Part shown: positions 1-7,122 of the stretch, in pieces
Layout: every line of letters starts with the position of its first letter
Position numbering within the stretch: position 1 is the first letter of the stretch
NCBI GenBank assembly: GCA_044351685.1
Contig: JBILFK010000005.1
Coordinates: 1-23,520, forward strand
Direction: 5' to 3'
DNA length: 23,520 nucleotides
From: JALHRI01 sp044351685
Lineage (GTDB): Bacteria; Pseudomonadota; Alphaproteobacteria; Rickettsiales; UBA3002
Translations under genes and position numbers: made by a program
The notes under the pieces: generated by a model
Database searches by the model: none
What the model saw: only the letters and a program-made list of their open reading frames with translations
What the model was told of the DNA's origin: nothing

Positions 1-1
1 T

Positions 2-988
2 GCAGCCCCTGCATCCCAAAAATCGACCGACATTCTTGCCTTTACCAAAAAAGCGTTAAACGCCTACGCCGCCAAAGCAACCCACACGCCTGAAGAGAAA
101 CAACTGCTTACAGAGATGCGTCTTGATCGCTACGATAAATCCGCAGCCTACAAACGCAAACTGCGTCCATTGACGTTCGACATGTTGAACCAATGCAGCA
201 TTTCTGCTTACGATTATGAAATTGCATGGACCAAAAATTTCGAAGCATGCCTACCAACCCCCACCCCAGCCAACTGCGCCGCGCAACTGATTGAACACAG
301 CAGCAAAGGCTTTCTGCCCGAGCTTGCCAAGCAGGTGGATGCAGGTGAACAGCAATCAAAGCGCGCTTTCCCGCGCTGTAGCAATGTTTCCACTGAGGCA
401 GATGTTAAGGCATTCATGGATGCCCATCAGTTCAAAAAAATTGTACTGAAAGAGCATCACAGCAAGCAGGGCTTAGGCATTTACAAAATTGAAATGCGGG
501 AAGATGGCTCACTTCAGGCTTCCAGAAAAGGTAAGCCCATAGAACTTTCTTCTGTATTATCCAAAAGCCCACTTCTGGCGATGGAGTGGCTTGAGCCGCA
601 AAAGGGCGATATCCGTGTTATCGCGGTTGGGGGAAAAATTCTTGGTGGCTATAAGCGCCTTCCCAAAAAAGGCTCTGAGCTGGCGAATTACGCACAAGGC
701 GGCAGCGCGGCTGATTACGAGCTCACTGCAGAAGATCGCCGCATTGTCGATCGCACGCTTAAAGCTCTTGGCGATAAAGGATATCACTGGGTGGGTGTCG
801 ATTTGCTGGCTAATGCCGAAGGCAGACGCTTTGTTTCCGAGGTGAATATCGGCTTTTCCGGTGGCCTCGAAGAAATCCACGATTTCGAGCTGAAAAACCG
901 ACCCAAAACCCCCAACGCCGGCGAGCGCTTTGCCCAAGCCATGGCCGAGCTTGGCCAGAACCGTAGCCGTGCTCTCGGTGCTGCGTAA
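2..988 (+). CDS. ATP-grasp protein, glutathione synthetase/RimK-like, 5' end outside window
   Basis: The reading frame is open from the first bases of the window, so the ATG at 116 is probably internal and the true start lies upstream; about 328 codons are visible. The C-terminal half has the ATP-grasp pattern: a lysine-bearing strand and glycine-rich loop (KIVLKEHHSKQGLGIYKI), a segment GDIRVIAVGGKILGGYKR that closely resembles the GshB/RimK strand, then GVDLL and SEVNIGFSGG, whose Asp, Glu and Asn fit the metal-binding triad. Such enzymes couple an amine to an acyl-phosphate made from a carboxylate and ATP. The substrate cannot be told: true glutathione synthetase is possible, but the N-terminal part (Cys-containing, with FEACLPTPTPANC) does not look like GshB. 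No operon partner is visible; the gene ends 20 bp before the tRNA-Phe fragment. Family call fairly sure, specificity unsure. Confidence 0.75.
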   Translation, partial: AAPASQKSTDILAFTKKALNAYAAKATHTPEEKQLLTEMRLDRYDKSAAYKRKLRPLTFDMLNQCSISAYDYEIAWTKNFEACLPTPTPANCAAQLIEHSSKGFLPELAKQVDAGEQQSKRAFPRCSNVSTEADVKAFMDAHQFKKIVLKEHHSKQGLGIYKIEMREDGSLQASRKGKPIELSSVLSKSPLLAMEWLEPQKGDIRVIAVGGKILGGYKRLPKKGSELANYAQGGSAADYELTAEDRRIVDRTLKALGDKGYHWVGVDLLANAEGRRFVSEVNIGFSGGLEEIHDFELKNRPKTPNAGERFAQAMAELGQNRSRALGAA

Positions 989-1007
989 TCGCGTGGTGGT
1001 GAGTGGG

Positions 1008-1053
1008 TGGTGGCCAGGGAGGGAATCGAACCCCCGACACGGGGATTTTCAAT
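1008..1053 (-). pseudogene. tRNA-Phe 3' fragment (att-like site)
   Basis: These 46 bases are identical to 4084-4129, the 3' part of the intact tRNA-Phe, running from the anticodon loop (attgaaaat) through the T arm and acceptor strand to the encoded CCA. The 5' half of the tRNA is missing; instead the fragment runs straight into the 140-bp repeat at 1050-1189. This is the arrangement expected at the distal end of an element that integrated in the anticodon loop of a tRNA gene, where most tyrosine-recombinase crossovers in tRNAs occur. Confidence 0.85.
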
Positions 1054-1189
1054 GGTTTTAAGCCAATAGGCCGCAACACTTCACCGCACATAGAATCAAG
1101 GCAAACAGCCGCATTTAGCCTACGCGCTTGTGATAGCATACTGAGAAGTGTTGCCCGTTTTTACTCCCAACTGTCCCGCCAGTGTCCCA
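1050..1189. repeat. 140-bp direct repeat R1, copy next to the tRNA-Phe fragment
   Basis: R1 aligns without gaps to 3872-4011 with about 11 mismatches by hand count (about 92% identity). It holds an inverted pair, caacacttcac at 1074-1084 and gagaagtgttg at 1143-1153, and a short direct pair near its end, actgtccc and agtgtccca. Inverted and direct short motifs beside a tRNA core suggest recombinase arm-binding sites of an attP region; this is inference. No plausible protein is encoded. Confidence 0.85.
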
Positions 1190-1367
1190 TGGAACAAGCT
1201 GGTTTATATCAAACCCAATAAATCAAAAATGGACACATCAATGGGGGCTGGACAACATTAGAATTTATCTAAGCCTTTGTGTATTATCTCGAGGCGCAGC
1301 AGGTGCTTGACCACCAACTTGTTGCGACGTTCCTTTTGCAAGCGCGACTTCCATTTGAACATCTGTT

Positions 1368-1447
1368 TCCAGGCGTGCTCGAATTTCATCGCTACTACTC
1401 GCGCTAGCACCTGAAGCTAGTGCGTCTACTAATTCCGCCACCTGGGC
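1368..1447 (-). pseudogene. Degenerate tRNA-Leu (anticodon CAG)
   Basis: The first 44 bases (1447 down to 1404) are a fine tRNA-Leu 5' half: acceptor gcccagg, D arm gcg...cgc, and a perfect anticodon stem ctagc/gctag around ttcaggt, giving anticodon CAG. The 3' part is decayed. A ttcgag T-loop-like word and a cctgg acceptor-like word lie at about the right distance, but the T stem does not pair, the last two acceptor pairs are lost, and no CCA follows. It lies inside the tRNA-Phe-bounded block, so it may be an island-borne tRNA or the scar of another integration. The open frame through it (VAELVDALASG...) is the usual chance translation of a tRNA-Leu. Confidence 0.65.
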
Positions 1448-1582
1448 ACATATTCTATTCTGCTGCGCTCTGTACGGGCACAATCGCTTGCAGTCACTTC
1501 AGGAAGCGCGGCTCATACTTAGGTAACTGGGGTTTGTCAAACGGGCTCTTGGGGTGCGTTTTTCAGCCGGTAGCGAAGGGCC

Positions 1583-3754
1583 TCAGGCCGAACGCGCAGG
1601 CAGGTCACCTGGTTCGGGTAGATAGGTTGCCTCGCGCCCCTGTCGCACCAAATCGTTGGCAAGCCGAATATTACGGTCATAGACATCGGCACTAGTGAGC
1701 ACCAGATTATCCTTCCAATCCTCGCCCTCGCCCGTACGGTGACGGGCCGCCTGCACATCCTTCTTCAGCACCGAAAGGCATGGATAATGCACCGCGCTGC
1801 TGATAAAAACATCGCTGAAATTGGTTTTCAGATCTTCGACTGTATCGATGAGCTTCACAATTGTGGGGCCAGAGAGCAAATCATCTTCTGCCATACTTGA
1901 TTGCAAGACGGTGCTTCGCAGTTCATAGCGTGAAACGCCATGACGATTCGGTATGCGTTGCACTTGCAAATGCCCGAGCCCGTGTTCTGCCAGCACCTCG
2001 TTGATAAGCTGACGGGAGCTCATGGGGTTGGGATAAGAGCGTTTCGTATCGGTTCCCTTATAATGGATGGGGTGCGGCTCTTCCATCATGGCATCGGTGG
2101 TACCCGCAGCGGTTTTTAGCACTAGCGCATGACGTTTGCCTTTGGGATGCGCTGGATCATCAATCACCTCATGCAGAATAAAGCGTATAGCGGGTGTGCC
2201 GGTAAGTGATGCGCATACGGCCTTATGGTGCTGCATGATGTATGGATGCTGAAACAGGTTCTCGCTGATGCAATCTGGATGGTGCCCACTATTCTTGGCG
2301 TTGCCACTATACACTAACGCTGGATCGCCTTCGGAATACTCGATATCCGGCGGCACTGCGATTGAATCGTAGGCGCTGGTAAAGTACGTCACCGAGACCC
2401 CCTGACTCTGATAATATGGATGCATCAACTTCTCGTTCATCGATTGCACCGTCACCGAGATGCTGCTTAGGATTTCCTTGAGGCTGGTGCCTTCCGCCGG
2501 CACAAACATGGGGTGCTCGCCGCGCGTTGCATGCAGCGTATGGGTCAACAGACGCATGCCATCGCGGAAATCGTTCCCACCCTTGCTGAATCCGAAGAAT
2601 AGTGCCTTGCGAAGAATTTCCGGTGCATCGGCCCGCAGGTGGATAGGCCCTTCGCCCGTCACGAATTGCGGTGGACGCTTGCTTGCATCGAGTGTGATGC
2701 GTTCACGGTCGCCATCTTCCACGGCAGCTTGCAGCAGCGTGCTCACCATCGACATGGCAATCGGCGAGACGCTTTGGAAGTTATCCTGCGGGATTGCATC
2801 CTTGTCGGCTGCGCCGGCCTCATCGATCTCATGTAGGCGGCGGAAAAGTTGCTCCAGATTCAGGAAGTTGTTTTCACGCGTGTTGACGGCGGCAATCATC
2901 ACCGTATCGCTTTTGCTGTGCGCCTGATCGATAGGCACCTGTCGCGCCCCGCGATCTTCGTGCACGACCACACTGAATTCTTTGTTGCCAACTTTTTTCT
3001 TGGCCGCCCCCTCGATCACTTCTTCGGTAAGCGTTTTTTTGCCAGTCGCGAAATCGATGAGATCGCTGTAGCCGGTGGTGATTGGCGTTAAATCATCCAT
3101 GAATTCCATGAACGCGTGATTGGCGGTGATGACGATATTGGGGCCTGTGCCTTCGGCGCTTTTTCGCATCATGTCGGCGACTTCGCGCTCGGTAAGAATC
3201 TGGTCGGTGCCATCACTGCGTTTGGCGACATACGTGTTGTTGCGTGCATCGTCAAATATGCGGCTTTTTCTGTCCTTGTTCGGCCCCATCAGATCTTCGC
3301 CGAATTGTTTCAGCATATCGGCACGGAACAGGTCGTAGTCTACCGATTCGTTTTCTGACTGCGCAATAGATTTCAGATACGTGCGTAGATAGGAATTTTC
3401 ATCCTGATTGGTCGCCCATACCGAGAAGATGGCGGTGAACGGATCTGGCATGATATCGGCCGTCATGTTCAGGCCCTTGATGATTTTGTGGTAAAGCTCG
3501 GAACCGTAAGCAGGCGCGGTAGTGCCGTTCCAGAAGGATTGATCCTCTTTAAATGCGGCGTAGGATTCGGCGGCGGGCTTGCAATAATCCATGACCTTGC
3601 GACCATCAAGCGTTTCGCGCAACAATCCTTTGAATCCCCCCTTCATGCCACCGGCTTTGTGACCCGCATCGCGGTATTTCTCGATGATATCCAGCCACTG
3701 AGCAAAGCTGAGGTTTGGAATCGCGGCGCTGGCCGGTTGGGGAATTTCGTTCAT
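1583..3754 (-). CDS. Large cargo protein of unknown function (723 aa)
   Basis: I do not recognise this family. The ATG at 3754 is preceded by an AGGA at good spacing. There is no signal peptide and no membrane segment, so a cytosolic protein or a secreted effector without a classical signal is likely. One motif stands out: ALFFGFSKGGNDF near residues 384-396 resembles the nucleophile elbow (GxSxGG) of alpha/beta hydrolases, with Ser390 as candidate nucleophile; a DTVMIAAV strand (about 283-290) precedes it. The acid and histidine partners cannot be assigned by eye, so the hydrolase idea is weak. It is the only full-length gene in the tRNA-Phe-bounded block, flanked by the two 140-bp repeats and transcribed in the tRNA direction, which marks it as island cargo. 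An effector, defence protein or toxin would all fit that context. Confidence 0.85.
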   Translation of the reverse strand: MNEIPQPASAAIPNLSFAQWLDIIEKYRDAGHKAGGMKGGFKGLLRETLDGRKVMDYCKPAAESYAAFKEDQSFWNGTTAPAYGSELYHKIIKGLNMTADIMPDPFTAIFSVWATNQDENSYLRTYLKSIAQSENESVDYDLFRADMLKQFGEDLMGPNKDRKSRIFDDARNNTYVAKRSDGTDQILTEREVADMMRKSAEGTGPNIVITANHAFMEFMDDLTPITTGYSDLIDFATGKKTLTEEVIEGAAKKKVGNKEFSVVVHEDRGARQVPIDQAHSKSDTVMIAAVNTRENNFLNLEQLFRRLHEIDEAGAADKDAIPQDNFQSVSPIAMSMVSTLLQAAVEDGDRERITLDASKRPPQFVTGEGPIHLRADAPEILRKALFFGFSKGGNDFRDGMRLLTHTLHATRGEHPMFVPAEGTSLKEILSSISVTVQSMNEKLMHPYYQSQGVSVTYFTSAYDSIAVPPDIEYSEGDPALVYSGNAKNSGHHPDCISENLFQHPYIMQHHKAVCASLTGTPAIRFILHEVIDDPAHPKGKRHALVLKTAAGTTDAMMEEPHPIHYKGTDTKRSYPNPMSSRQLINEVLAEHGLGHLQVQRIPNRHGVSRYELRSTVLQSSMAEDDLLSGPTIVKLIDTVEDLKTNFSDVFISSAVHYPCLSVLKKDVQAARHRTGEGEDWKDNLVLTSADVYDRNIRLANDLVRQGREATYLPEPGDLPARSA

Positions 3755-3871
3755 AGAGAAATCCTGCAGATATTTCCCTCCACTCTACCCAAAAGTGAAA
3801 ATAATTGCATGCTGCGCTGCGGAATAAATGAAGCATCTTCATGGAGTTGTCATATTTGACTCGGAAGCTCG

Positions 3872-4011
3872 CAATGGTTTTAAGCCAATAAGCCACAACA
3901 CTTCACCGCACATAGAATCAAGGCAAACAGCCGCATTTAGCATATGCGTTTATGATTGCTTACTGTGAAGTGTTGCCTGTTTTTACTACCAACTGTCCCG
4001 CCAGTGTCCCA
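3872..4011. repeat. 140-bp direct repeat R2, copy next to the intact tRNA-Phe
   Basis: R2 is the partner of 1050-1189 at a constant offset of 2822 bases with no indels. In this copy the inverted pair is perfect: caacacttcac at 3896-3906 and gtgaagtgttg at 3965-3975. Unlike R1 it is not joined to tRNA sequence. On its inner side it stops at caat, exactly where R1 runs into the tRNA-Phe anticodon loop, and 72 bp separate its outer side from the intact tRNA. It may be the arm region of a second, older copy of the element. Confidence 0.85.
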
Positions 4012-4021
4012 AAAGCAATAA

Positions 4022-4040
4022 ATAGCCGAATGGCGGCTAT
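4022..4040 (-). terminator. Probable terminator of tRNA-Phe
   Basis: On the minus strand, about 45 bases downstream of tRNA-Phe, a 7-bp stem (atagccg/cggctat) with a 5-base loop is followed by ttattgctttt. This fits a modest intrinsic terminator. Confidence 0.55.
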
Positions 4041-4083
4041 GAATAAAATTGGCAATAAATGGCTTATTTACTTGGGAAAACGA

Positions 4084-4159
4084 TGGTGGCCAGGGAGGGA
4101 ATCGAACCCCCGACACGGGGATTTTCAATCCCCTGCTCTACCGACTGAGCTACCTGGCC
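4084..4159 (-). tRNA. tRNA-Phe (anticodon GAA)
   Basis: This is a 76-nt cloverleaf including encoded CCA. The acceptor stem ggccagg/cctggcc pairs fully, the discriminator is A, the D arm reads tagctcagtcggtagagca and the T loop is ttcgatt. The anticodon loop attgaaaat gives GAA. Its 3' 46 bases recur at 1008-1053, so this gene is the likely integration target of the neighbouring island, with the reconstituted functional copy here. Confidence 0.97.
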
Positions 4160-4205
4160 ATGTGCGTGAGGGCAGGCATATACTAAAGCCCCCAAGTCTT
4201 TGCAA

Positions 4206-4391
4206 CTAGTGATTTTCACCCGGCGGAAAGGCCTGTTCTAGCGCCTCTTCATCCACATCATCGAGCTCGACGGCGGGCACCGCATAGGATTCGGTGAACC
4301 AGCGGTTTAAATCGACCTCGCGGCAGCGCTTCGAGCAAAACGGTTTATGCTCGGGCGCGGCGGGTTTTTTACAGGTGGGGCAGGCGGGCAT
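4206..4391 (-). CDS. yacG: YacG, zinc-binding DNA gyrase inhibitor
   Basis: This is a 61-residue protein with the family's four-cysteine zinc site, CPTC near the start and FCSKRCREVDL about 18 residues later, followed by the usual W and an acidic tail. YacG is known to bind GyrB and inhibit gyrase in E. coli. The ATG at 4391 was chosen; a GTG at 4400 in the same frame would add three residues and overlap the upstream trhO gene. Either way the two genes are essentially contiguous (stop TAG at 4395-4393, ATG at 4391) and no good ribosome-binding site precedes yacG, so translational coupling to trhO is likely. In many proteobacteria yacG instead neighbours coaE or maf. Confidence 0.88.
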   Translation of the reverse strand: MPACPTCKKPAAPEHKPFCSKRCREVDLNRWFTESYAVPAVELDDVDEEALEQAFPPGENH

Positions 4392-4392
4392 G

Positions 4393-5208
4393 CTAGGCAC
4401 AATGCACGCACTGGGTGTTTTCGATGTAACGCGCTTCAGCGCGGTTTGCCGGGGTGAGGGGGCGGCCGCAACCCATGCACATGGTGATATCGGGGTTTTT
4501 TACCAGCCCATGCCCTACCGCTACGCGGTTATCGAACACATAACAATCGCCTTGCCACAGGCTTTGTGCGGGGGGAATCGATTCCAGATACGCCAGAATG
4601 CCACCCTTCAGGTGATAGACATGTTGAAAGCCCTGCGTAAGCAGATACGAAGAATATTTATCGCATCGAATGCCACCCGTGCAATACATCGCCACATGCG
4701 GGTGCGTGTGCGGGTTCAGGTGTTGGGCCGTGAAGGCACACATTTCGCTGAAGCTGCGCGTATCGGGGTTTACCGCGCCAGAGAAATGGCCAATCACATA
4801 TTCATATTCGTTCCGCGTATCGATGGTGATGATATCGGGGCGGCTAATAAGCGCGTTCCAATCGGCAGGTGCCACGTAAGTGCCCACGCACACATTGGGG
4901 TTGGCTGGTGCGCCCAGCGAGATCAATTCCGGTTTCACCTTCACTTTGCAGCGATCGAAGGTTTGCGCGGTGTAGTGGCTTAAGCGGTGATTAAGCGCGC
5001 GGAAAGGTTCCATGCTACGCAGGTACGCGATGATGGCTTCTATCGAACTTTGCGCACCGGAAATGGTGGCGTTAATGCCCTCCGGCGCCAGCGTGATAGT
5101 GCCGCGAATATCGAGCGCGCGCATGGTTGCCAGCAGCGACGGCTTTAGCGCCGCCGGTTCGGGCAGGGGGGTGAAATGATAAAAGGTGCTGACCAAAATG
5201 CTGCTCAT
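4393..5208 (-). CDS. trhO: tRNA uridine-34 hydroxylase TrhO (rhodanese-type)
   Basis: This 271-aa protein matches the YceA/TrhO family. Residues 1-90 form the N-terminal acylphosphatase-like domain (APEGINATISG at 41-51). Residues about 105-210 are the rhodanese domain, with the active-site loop CTGGIRCDKYSSYL and catalytic Cys176. The C-terminus carries CMGCGRPL and CVHC, a likely zinc knuckle typical of longer family members. TrhO makes 5-hydroxyuridine at the wobble position of certain tRNAs, using oxygen. It heads a two-gene unit with yacG. The start at 5208 lacks a strong Shine-Dalgarno sequence, but the MSSILVSTFYHF opening fits the family. It lies downstream of tRNA-Thr on the same strand. 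Confidence 0.92.
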   Translation of the reverse strand: MSSILVSTFYHFTPLPEPAALKPSLLATMRALDIRGTITLAPEGINATISGAQSSIEAIIAYLRSMEPFRALNHRLSHYTAQTFDRCKVKVKPELISLGAPANPNVCVGTYVAPADWNALISRPDIITIDTRNEYEYVIGHFSGAVNPDTRSFSEMCAFTAQHLNPHTHPHVAMYCTGGIRCDKYSSYLLTQGFQHVYHLKGGILAYLESIPPAQSLWQGDCYVFDNRVAVGHGLVKNPDITMCMGCGRPLTPANRAEARYIENTQCVHCA

Positions 5209-5266
5209 GCGGGCGACATACCGAAAAACATCGGTTTGTGCAAGGCTGCTATGGGCCTATTGGGTG

Positions 5267-5285
5267 GTGGTGCCGCCTATAGGAT
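5267..5285 (-). repeat. 19-bp copy of the tRNA-Thr 3' end
   Basis: Bases 5267-5285 (gtggtgccgcctataggat) are identical to 5394-5412, the acceptor strand, CCA and part of the T stem of tRNA-Thr. The two copies are direct repeats 127 bp apart. The spacer has no convincing gene. The layout, an intact tRNA then an insert then a 3' fragment, copies that of the tRNA-Phe block on a smaller scale. Confidence 0.75.
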
Positions 5286-5377
5286 GTGCTCGGGCTTTGC
5301 CCTGCGCGTTCGTGCTAAACTCGCCAAAAGGCTCGTTAAGCGTTGGAGCGAACCTAGGTTCTCATCCCTAGCCGCAA

Positions 5378-5397
5378 CCACACATTGAAATGTGTGG
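5378..5397 (-). terminator. Hairpin at the tRNA-Thr 3' end
   Basis: An 8-9 bp inverted repeat, ccacacattgaaatgtgtgg on the plus strand, begins within the encoded CCA of tRNA-Thr. It could act as a terminator or 3' processing signal, but no T tract follows, so the role is uncertain. Confidence 0.35.
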
Positions 5398-5470
5398 TGC
5401 CGCCTATAGGATTCGAACCTACGACCCCCTCATTACGAATGAGGTGCTCTACCAGCTGAGCTAAGGCGGC
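5395..5470 (-). tRNA. tRNA-Thr (anticodon CGT)
   Basis: This is a 76-nt cloverleaf with encoded CCA. The acceptor stem gccgcct/aggcggc is perfect, the discriminator is A, the anticodon stem is cctca/tgagg and the loop ttcgtaa gives CGT. The T loop is ttcgaat. Confidence 0.96.
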
Positions 5471-5521
5471 ACACTAACCGCAGATGGGCAGGGCAATAAC
5501 TGAAAACAGCCGGGATGCCAA

Positions 5522-6967
5522 CTATTTCTTCAGGCTGGCAGCCAACACGCTATGGCGGCGGCCATAGAACAGGTAAATGATCAGGCCAGCGAGGAAGAAC
5601 AGCTTCAACTGCACGAAGGTTGCCCAAGGCATTTGCGCGATCAGGTAACCGCAGAAGGCAATGCCCAACAGCGGCACTACCGGCTTGAATGGCGTGTTAT
5701 ACGGGCGCACCAGATCGGGCTGGGTGTAATGCAGATACAGCACGCTTAAGCACACAATGGCGAACGCGCACAACGTGCCAAGGCTTACCAAATCGCCCAG
5801 CTGGCTGATAGGGGTGGTGCCAGCGGCAACCGAAACCATCGCGCCCACTAGCAAGGTGTTGAGGTAAGGCGTTTGGAATTTCGGGTGCACTTTGGAAATG
5901 AATTTTGGCAATAAACCATCGTTGCTCATGGTGTAGAAAATACGGGTTTGCCCATACATCAGCACCAGCATCACCGAGGAAAGCCCCATAATCGCGCCCA
6001 CCTTAATGATAAACGAGAACCAGCCCAGGCCAATCGCATCAACGGCAACGGCCATTGGGTCAGGCACGTTTAGGGTGCTGTAATGCACGACACCGGTAAG
6101 CACACCAGCCACCAGCATGTAAATAATGGTGCAGACAATCAGCGAACCGATAATACCGAACGGCATATCTTTTTGCGGATTTTTTGCTTCAGCAGCGGCG
6201 GTAGAAACGGCTTCGAAGCCCACATAGGCAAAGAAAATCACCGAGGCGGCACGCAGCACACCATCCATGCCGAATTTGCCGGGGCCTTCATTTTCGGGAA
6301 TGAACGGCACCCAATTATCGGTATTCACATAAAACACACCAATCGCGATAAACAACAGAATCACCGAAACTTTCACGAACACGATGAAGTTATTCACCGT
6401 TGCGGATTCTTTCACGCCCACTACCAGCAGGGCAGTGACAGCCAACACGCCAAGCGAGGCGGGCAGGTTGATGATGGCAGGAATTTGTGAGCCATCGGCC
6501 AGCGTAACCAGCGTGCCCGTGGGTGCTGCATATTCGGGTGGAATAATAACACCCAGACTTCCCATGAAGCTAACCAGATAGCCCGACCAACCCACCGCCA
6601 CGGTGGAGGCGGCAAGCCCATATTCCAGCAATAACAGCCAACCCATGATCCACGCGAAGGATTCGCCCAGCGTAACATACGCATAGGTGTAGGCAGAACC
6701 AGAAACCGGCAGCACCGAGGCCAATTCAGCATAACAAAGGCCCGCAAACGCACAGGCAAGGCCCGCGAACACGAAGGAAAGGATAATGGCGGGGCCAGCA
6801 TATTGCGCGGCGGCGGTGCCTGTCATCACGAAAATACCGGCGCCGATGATGCAGCCAATGCCTAAGGAAAGCAGATTCCATTTACCCAGCGTGCGCTTGA
6901 GCGCGTGGGTTTGGGCTTCGGCTTGAATTTGAGCAACAGATTTTTTGATGAAGAGGGTGGATAACAT
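5522..6967 (-). CDS. APC-family amino-acid permease, CAT-like
   Basis: This 481-aa integral membrane protein of about a dozen hydrophobic segments belongs to the amino acid-polyamine-organocation superfamily. The first helix has the hallmark GIGCIIGAGIFVMTG at about 37-51, where the unwound GxG region binds the substrate backbone; the helix 6 region VIFFAYVGFEAVSTAAAEAKNP at about 243-264 is typical of cationic amino acid transporter (CAT/YfnA) relatives. The length fits that family. The start at 6967 has a GAGG a few bases upstream. The exact amino acid carried cannot be told from sequence. It is monocistronic here: the 155 bases upstream separate it from the 609-aa gene. Confidence 0.9.
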   Translation of the reverse strand: MLSTLFIKKSVAQIQAEAQTHALKRTLGKWNLLSLGIGCIIGAGIFVMTGTAAAQYAGPAIILSFVFAGLACAFAGLCYAELASVLPVSGSAYTYAYVTLGESFAWIMGWLLLLEYGLAASTVAVGWSGYLVSFMGSLGVIIPPEYAAPTGTLVTLADGSQIPAIINLPASLGVLAVTALLVVGVKESATVNNFIVFVKVSVILLFIAIGVFYVNTDNWVPFIPENEGPGKFGMDGVLRAASVIFFAYVGFEAVSTAAAEAKNPQKDMPFGIIGSLIVCTIIYMLVAGVLTGVVHYSTLNVPDPMAVAVDAIGLGWFSFIIKVGAIMGLSSVMLVLMYGQTRIFYTMSNDGLLPKFISKVHPKFQTPYLNTLLVGAMVSVAAGTTPISQLGDLVSLGTLCAFAIVCLSVLYLHYTQPDLVRPYNTPFKPVVPLLGIAFCGYLIAQMPWATFVQLKLFFLAGLIIYLFYGRRHSVLAASLKK

Positions 6968-7122
6968 GGGGCCTCGCAGAGATTTGGATGTTCGTTGTGC
7001 CTTCTGTGTGAAAGAAGGGCGAAATCAAATCAATGCGTTAGCAGGCGAAAACCAGAATGGCAACCCGCGAATTACAACACGTTAATATGCTGCGGTGCGG
7101 CAAGGCTTGGCATAGCATTCCG

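Larger units (their letters stand above)
1008..4159 (-). mobile_element. Putative tRNA-Phe-integrated island remnant
   Basis: The block is bounded by the intact tRNA-Phe (4084-4159) and by the 46-bp exact copy of its 3' half (1008-1053), both on the minus strand, about 3.1 kb apart. Inside are two 140-bp direct repeats, a degenerate tRNA-Leu and one 723-aa gene of unknown function read in the same direction as the tRNA. No integrase, relaxase, replication or phage structural gene is visible, so the element is either defective, mobilised in trans, or a collapsed tandem array. The 593 bases between 989 and 1583 hold only the tRNA-Phe fragment, repeat R1 and the tRNA-Leu pseudogene; the 329 bases between 3755 and 4083 hold only repeat R2 and a hairpin. 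Confidence 0.7.

Noticed and set aside
1265..1483. A 72-codon minus-strand frame across the tRNA-Leu remnant
   Set aside because: The start of the frame is the standard chance translation of a tRNA-Leu (VAELVDALASG). The tail is protein-like, but there is no ribosome-binding site and no recognisable family.
4294..4983. A 229-codon plus-strand frame opposite trhO and yacG
   Set aside because: It is antisense to clearly recognisable genes, and its His/Ala/Arg-rich translation is typical of a shadow frame.
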